Positions 20,801 to 22,448 of a DNA stretch of 22,448 nt are shown here, piece by piece; within the stretch, counting starts at the first letter, position 1; each line of letters starts with the position of its first letter. The position numbers and the translations under genes were made by a program. Where the stretch lies: the NCBI GenBank assembly GCA_937965795.1, contig CALCMD010000044.1, forward strand, positions 1-22,448, given 5' to 3'. The stretch comes from an uncultured Lachnospiraceae bacterium. GTDB taxonomy: Bacteria > Bacillota > Clostridia > Lachnospirales > Lachnospiraceae. The notes under the pieces were generated by a model, which was not told where the DNA came from, did not search any database, and worked only from the letters and a program-made list of their open reading frames with translations.

Positions 20801-22448
20801 GGGTGTTGACCGTTTGTATGTGGATGAAGCCCATTATTACAAAAACGCATTCCTTTACACGAAAATGAGGAATGTAGCAGGGATTGCCCAGAATGAAGCC
20901 CAGAAATCGGCAGATATGTTTAACAAGTGCCAGTATCTGGATGAGATTACCGGTGGGAAAGGCATTACATTTGCGACGGGCACACCGGTCAGCAACAGCA
21001 TGACGGAGCTTTATACCATGCAGCGTTACCTGCAGTATGGGAAGCTGAAGCGGATGGGGCTGGGGCATTTTGATTCCTGGGCGTCTACGTTTGGCGAAGT
21101 TGTGACCAGCATTGAGCTGGCCCCTGAAGGAACCGGATACCGGGCAAAGTCCAGATTTGCCAGGTTTTACAATATTCCGGAGCTTATGAGCATGTTCAAG
21201 GAGATTGCCGACATTAAGACAGCAGACCAGCTGGAACTGCCGGTGCCGGAAGCAGAGTATGAGACGGTGGTGTTAAAACCGTCGGAATATCAGAAAGAGA
21301 TCGTTGCAAGCCTTGGGGAACGGGCGGAAGTGATACGGGATGGAGGTGTGGATTCTTCCGTCGACAATATGCTCAAGGTGACAAATGATGGAAGAAAACT
21401 GGCGCTGGACCAGCGCCTTGTGAACCCGGTGCTTCCGGATGATGGGGACAGTAAAATCTGTGCCTGTGTGGAGAAAAGCTTTGCCATCTGGAAGGAGACT
21501 GCACCAAAACGATCCTCCCAGATTATTTTTTGTGACCTTAGCACACCAAAAGGGGATGGCACTTTTAACGTCTATGATGACCTGAAAAAGAAACTGATAG
21601 CAAAAGGAGTGCCGGAAGCAGAGATTGCTTTTATCCATGATGCTAATACAGAGGCGAAGAAAACGGAGCTGTTCAGCAAGGTAAAATCCGGACAGGTCCG
21701 TTTTTTACTGGGTTCCACCGCAAAAATGGGCGCCGGGACCAATGTCCAGGACCGGCTGATTGCCTTACATCATCTGGACGTGGGATGGAAACCTTCCGAT
21801 CTGGAGCAAAGGGAAGGGCGTATCATCCGTCAGGGCAATATGAATAAGAAAGTGCATATTTATCGGTATGTGACGGAAGGAACCTTCGACAGTTACATGT
21901 GGCAGCTGATCGAAAGCAAGCAAAAATTTATTTCACAGATCATGACCAGTAAATCACCGGTACGAAGCTGCGAGGATGTAGATGATACGGCATTGTCCTA
22001 TGCGGAAGTAAAAGCCCTGGCAACGGGGAATCCGGCGATCAAGGAGAAAATGGCGCTGGATGTAGAAATCTCAAAATTAAAATTGTTGAAAGCCAATTTT
22101 GTGAGCAGCCATTACCGATTGGAAGATGACATTGCAAAGCTTTACCCGAAAAAGATTGCGGAGCTGGAAGCACGGGCAAAGGCTTACGGGATGGATGTGG
22201 TATACTGGACGGGAGCAAGGGAGGCGGCCCGTAAAAAATTCAGCATGGAAGTCGGGGGAAAGGTATATACAGATAAAAAGGAAGCCGGGAGGGCCCTGCT
22301 GGAAGCCTGCCGGGGACTGAACAAGGCAGAAGGGTTTGCAGATGTGGGAAATTACCAGGGGTTCCGCATACAGGCGGGCTTTCTTACACTCCCAAATGTT
22401 AAGCGGCATTTTCTTATTACCAGTGGCGACGCAGTCGCATCAAATTAA
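14871..22448 (+). CDS. Giant N6-adenine methyltransferase / SNF2-type helicase of conjugative elements
   Basis: This is a 2525-codon frame ending on the last base of the window. The N-terminal domain matches the family from YKYSFADQLLIHAQRPEATA; codons before that look out of frame (see 14878-15036). A Gly/Arg/Glu-rich disordered linker (about 15700-16150) overlaps tnpV, and polyvalent-protein-type accessory domains follow to about 18000. The methyltransferase has SAM motif LEPAVGTGNFFG (18318-18353) and catalytic GNVPFG (18510-18527), an NPPF variant. The helicase has Walker A VVGSGKT (20331-20351), DEAH (20823-20834), ATGTPVSNS and QREGRIIRQGN (21807-21839). Such proteins are cytosolic and may protect or remodel incoming DNA; the exact role is unproven. 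Related proteins usually continue several hundred residues beyond the helicase, so the C-terminus looks short. Confidence 0.88.
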   Translation: MKDGRWKIEKRPEDRRGQRTCSIRNGKNHKRRIRMDGFFGHACRVYKYSFADQLLIHAQRPEATACAEIRIWNSPMNRRIRRGAKGIALLEKSGNYEKLRYVFDISDTYGIRGMGRTPYLWSLEEEQREPLGRHLMSRYLPESHVEGLGKILTGIALKYAQEHIEAYYKEISNAVPESGTGKEDAKQRLGELITASSAYIFLKRSGLEPLHFLDENAFVHIREYRNPEALSYLGSTINGICRDVLIGIGKALPEIRKENLSKGVEKTDEKGYTGEEFNALIRESGKNGERIGKRDGEEGNILGERAGIRGSGRLLSPEAEAGSAEEGNREIREDEEKIPDGVPGAPVHEHGPSGNPERPSDRSRRTGGTDDGASGEEDGRGRRGDRNTEGREPDEMGRADEQHPAVGRGNRAGRAGVQLGEAIEGAEDRGSPASFLSQEDIDSVLRKGSGFQDGKYRIYRQFQKHEDSKSNLAFLKNEYGTGGSTHFYPDGTRGSEQHDGKGIGIEKEGSFTNPDLRLSWQEVEKRLRELIKEERYLNAKEKEHYPDYLESASAPQYEIDTQRKMERQRFIDANRDLPPADKRDTLALRLSDFIRDLDGYEKALLEKVGRTDFADMTAGQMEQVFSDPAAVQQLLDFLKLVQGQTTSVYSRSNAWRFSQELTEMYPLRYLYHEGDVVYIGADKYEISDFNENAVSLRNVEFPLFGKELSRADFEEKLRENPANDHLKTVITESQKTEPLTGEKPDSITFSICFSEHPAFYDRQRGDRFTAPSFALGNKLLGVLDEKQHRERLDKSKGVGWYKKTDFEISAVVGGEDFHYEGRFDIGDGEGDLIAHIKNFYDYYLSPDCPFIPEWKRQGEDYYREKIENLRFGRDTLLPFLMQHTELTPEDEKLLTEIMATEADWNRKAEDKTQPEKTKPAEENSAVDEMLAYAEKLAAQYETEPPEERFEVIMTSDAFPDPQDAFAIWDNIREEYYADTDGTVLTYPTEEEAEAGLLKVRKAVADKETEEWLYVERVKQGVEPASALSADRHNYRITDDTLGVGGAKEKFRNNMAAVNLLHELQLENRLATPEEQEVLAKYVGWGGLPMAFDESNAAWAEEFKELYESLSPEEYRAAKESTLTAFYTPPVVIKAIYEALERLGFSQGNILEPAVGTGNFFGMLPEIMQGSKLYGVELDSISGRIAKLLYPDADIQIKGYEETSFPDDFFDVAVGNVPFGAYKVLDRKYDRHGFFIHDYFLAKTIDQLRPGGVAAFITSKGTMDKASPAVRKYLAERADLLGAVRLPDHIFKASAGTRVTADILFLQKRQGVSRENPEWLETAENESGIRMNRYFLSHPEMVLGKMEQVSGPFGMEAVCRALEGEDLRQRLSEAMRNIKGSILPAESRGLEPEGEEKSIPADPKVRNYSYTVIGGKIYYRENSLMNPVKLPAATAERVKGMVEIREVVRELIALQMEENATDEAIQELQVKLNQVYDAYTEKYGVIGSNANKRAFSEDSSYCLLCSLEELKEDGTLKRKADMFTKRTIKKAAAVTSVETALEALAVSLNEKAKVDLPYMSGLTGKPQNKIAAELAGVIFKNPVTGVWENADEYLSGNVREKLKTARAFAENHPEYTSNVRALEQVQPVDLDASEIEVRIGATWIAPEIYLDFMKELLQTPGHLAGRVIDVWYSSASGTWNISGKNADSDRNVLATVTYGTSRANAYKILEDTLNLKDMRIYDRIQDAEGKEVRVLNKKETMLAAQKQDAMKEAFKDWIFKDRGRREKLCAIYNEHFNSIRPREYDGSHLTFPGMNPEIELRPHQKNAVAHQLYGDNVLLAHVVGSGKTYEMVAAAMESKRLGLAQKSLFVVPNHLTEQWGAEFLQLYPGANILVATKRDFEPANRKKFCARIAMGNYDAVIIGHSQFERIPLSEERQQRMIEKQVEELEVEIQVAKLDRDGGYYTVKQLEKTKKGLRRRLELLNNKGKKDDVVTFEELGVDRLYVDEAHYYKNAFLYTKMRNVAGIAQNEAQKSADMFNKCQYLDEITGGKGITFATGTPVSNSMTELYTMQRYLQYGKLKRMGLGHFDSWASTFGEVVTSIELAPEGTGYRAKSRFARFYNIPELMSMFKEIADIKTADQLELPVPEAEYETVVLKPSEYQKEIVASLGERAEVIRDGGVDSSVDNMLKVTNDGRKLALDQRLVNPVLPDDGDSKICACVEKSFAIWKETAPKRSSQIIFCDLSTPKGDGTFNVYDDLKKKLIAKGVPEAEIAFIHDANTEAKKTELFSKVKSGQVRFLLGSTAKMGAGTNVQDRLIALHHLDVGWKPSDLEQREGRIIRQGNMNKKVHIYRYVTEGTFDSYMWQLIESKQKFISQIMTSKSPVRSCEDVDDTALSYAEVKALATGNPAIKEKMALDVEISKLKLLKANFVSSHYRLEDDIAKLYPKKIAELEARAKAYGMDVVYWTGAREAARKKFSMEVGGKVYTDKKEAGRALLEACRGLNKAEGFADVGNYQGFRIQAGFLTLPNVKRHFLITSGDAVASN
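14878..15036 (+). pseudogene. Probable true N-terminus of the helicase gene, frameshifted at a T6 run
   Basis: A different frame, from ATG 14878 (or TTG 14893 behind GGAGGTGG), encodes SGRKIEEVKELAAYEMEKIT then KGASGWMDF, the kind of N-terminus this family carries before its 'YKYSFADQLLIHAQRP' block. It hits a stop at 15034. One extra T in the T6 run at 14982-14987 would join it exactly to the main frame (GWMDFFGHACRVYKYSFADQ). The current sequence therefore implies a one-base deletion, a sequencing error, or slippage at the run. Confidence 0.65.
15393..15409 (+). repeat. 17-bp palindrome copy 7 (A centre), inside the helicase gene
   Basis: GTGCCGGAATCCGGCAC is read as VPESGT at about codon 175 of the giant ORF. 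It is the only copy not near a gene boundary, but it uses the same reading frame as the other coding copies, so it adds codons without disruption. Confidence 0.9.
15754..16128 (+). CDS. tnpV: TnpV family transposon-encoded protein, nested in the helicase gene
   Basis: This is a 124-aa ORF in a different plus-strand frame from the helicase. The features GLEYEEVDGYYLPKLKLAPP, IGKYGRMRRKFLMEYREPLY, LNDHLIEVDEQAEQMMEHLV, GVTETLKAENQMKWVGLMNS and AEEIVLDELV match the TnpV family throughout, so it is a well-kept protein rather than a chance frame. TnpV is a small helical protein of unknown function found on clostridial transposons of the Tn4451 type. A purine-rich stretch (AGAAAGGATAGGG) precedes the ATG, giving only a fair ribosome site. 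The helicase frame across the same bases is a disordered Gly/Arg/Asp linker (for example GRADEQHPAVGRGN), so the two genes are overprinted. Confidence 0.72.
   Translation: MEKKETFWENGLEYEEVDGYYLPKLKLAPPRKEIGKYGRMRRKFLMEYREPLYMSMVLQETLNDHLIEVDEQAEQMMEHLVKRMAEAEGVTETLKAENQMKWVGLMNSIRQSAEEIVLDELVYS

Noticed and set aside
22380..22448. Group II intron or IS junction at the window end
   Set aside because: GTGGCGACGCAGTCGC looks faintly like an intron 5' end but does not match the GTGYG consensus, and too little sequence remains to support an insertion.

Overview
The window is one dense, all-plus-strand stretch of a conjugative element (ICE or conjugative plasmid). It most likely comes from a gut Clostridia/Lachnospiraceae bacterium. 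This rests on strong AGGAGG-type ribosome sites, a GC content in the mid-50s, and protein families of the Tn1549 / Clostridioides difficile CTn type: CHAP-lysozyme hydrolase, PrgI, MobC plus a MobP-like relaxase, DUF5688, ArdA, a PcfB/VirD4 pair, and a giant methyltransferase-helicase. No rRNA, tRNA, CRISPR array or complete insertion sequence was seen.

Layout. (1) Bases 1-3191 are the end of a transfer operon: a 5'-truncated bifunctional cell-wall hydrolase, a PrgI-like membrane protein, a single-pass membrane protein and two small cytosolic proteins, with consecutive 4-base start/stop overlaps joining genes 2-4. (2) Bases 3192-3670 are almost gene-free and carry nested hairpins that look like an origin of transfer, followed by a tandem array of 11-bp units. 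(3) Bases 3671-6169 are the relaxosome block: HTH protein, coiled-coil protein, MobC-like accessory protein and relaxase, closed by a clear intrinsic terminator. (4) Bases 6326-8262 hold a 39-codon ORF, a DUF5688 protein and an ArdA-type antirestriction protein. (5) Bases 8266-14646 hold the coupling-protein region: a truncated VirD4 paralogue with damaged Walker motifs, a small coiled-coil protein, a 316-aa coiled-coil protein, a duplicated-domain protein in the PcfB position, and the intact VirD4. (6) Bases 14707-22448 hold a small membrane peptide and the huge adenine-methyltransferase/SNF2-helicase ORF, which appears frameshifted near its N-terminus and short at its C-terminus.

Working model: the relaxase and MobC nick oriT, the PcfB-like protein and VirD4 deliver the complex to the mating channel, and the hydrolase opens the wall. 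ArdA, and perhaps the helicase-linked methyltransferase, would protect incoming DNA.

The most unusual signals are: (a) seven copies of a 17-bp palindrome, GTGCCGG-A/T-centre-CCGGCAC, five of them 17-24 bases upstream of a start codon and four read through in frame as VP(D/E)SGT; (b) a TnpV-family gene encoded wholly inside the helicase gene in another frame, opposite a disordered linker; (c) a VirD4 copy that has lost its membrane domain, Walker A and catalytic glutamate yet keeps a 490-codon open frame; (d) the candidate oriT with its adjacent 11-bp repeat array.
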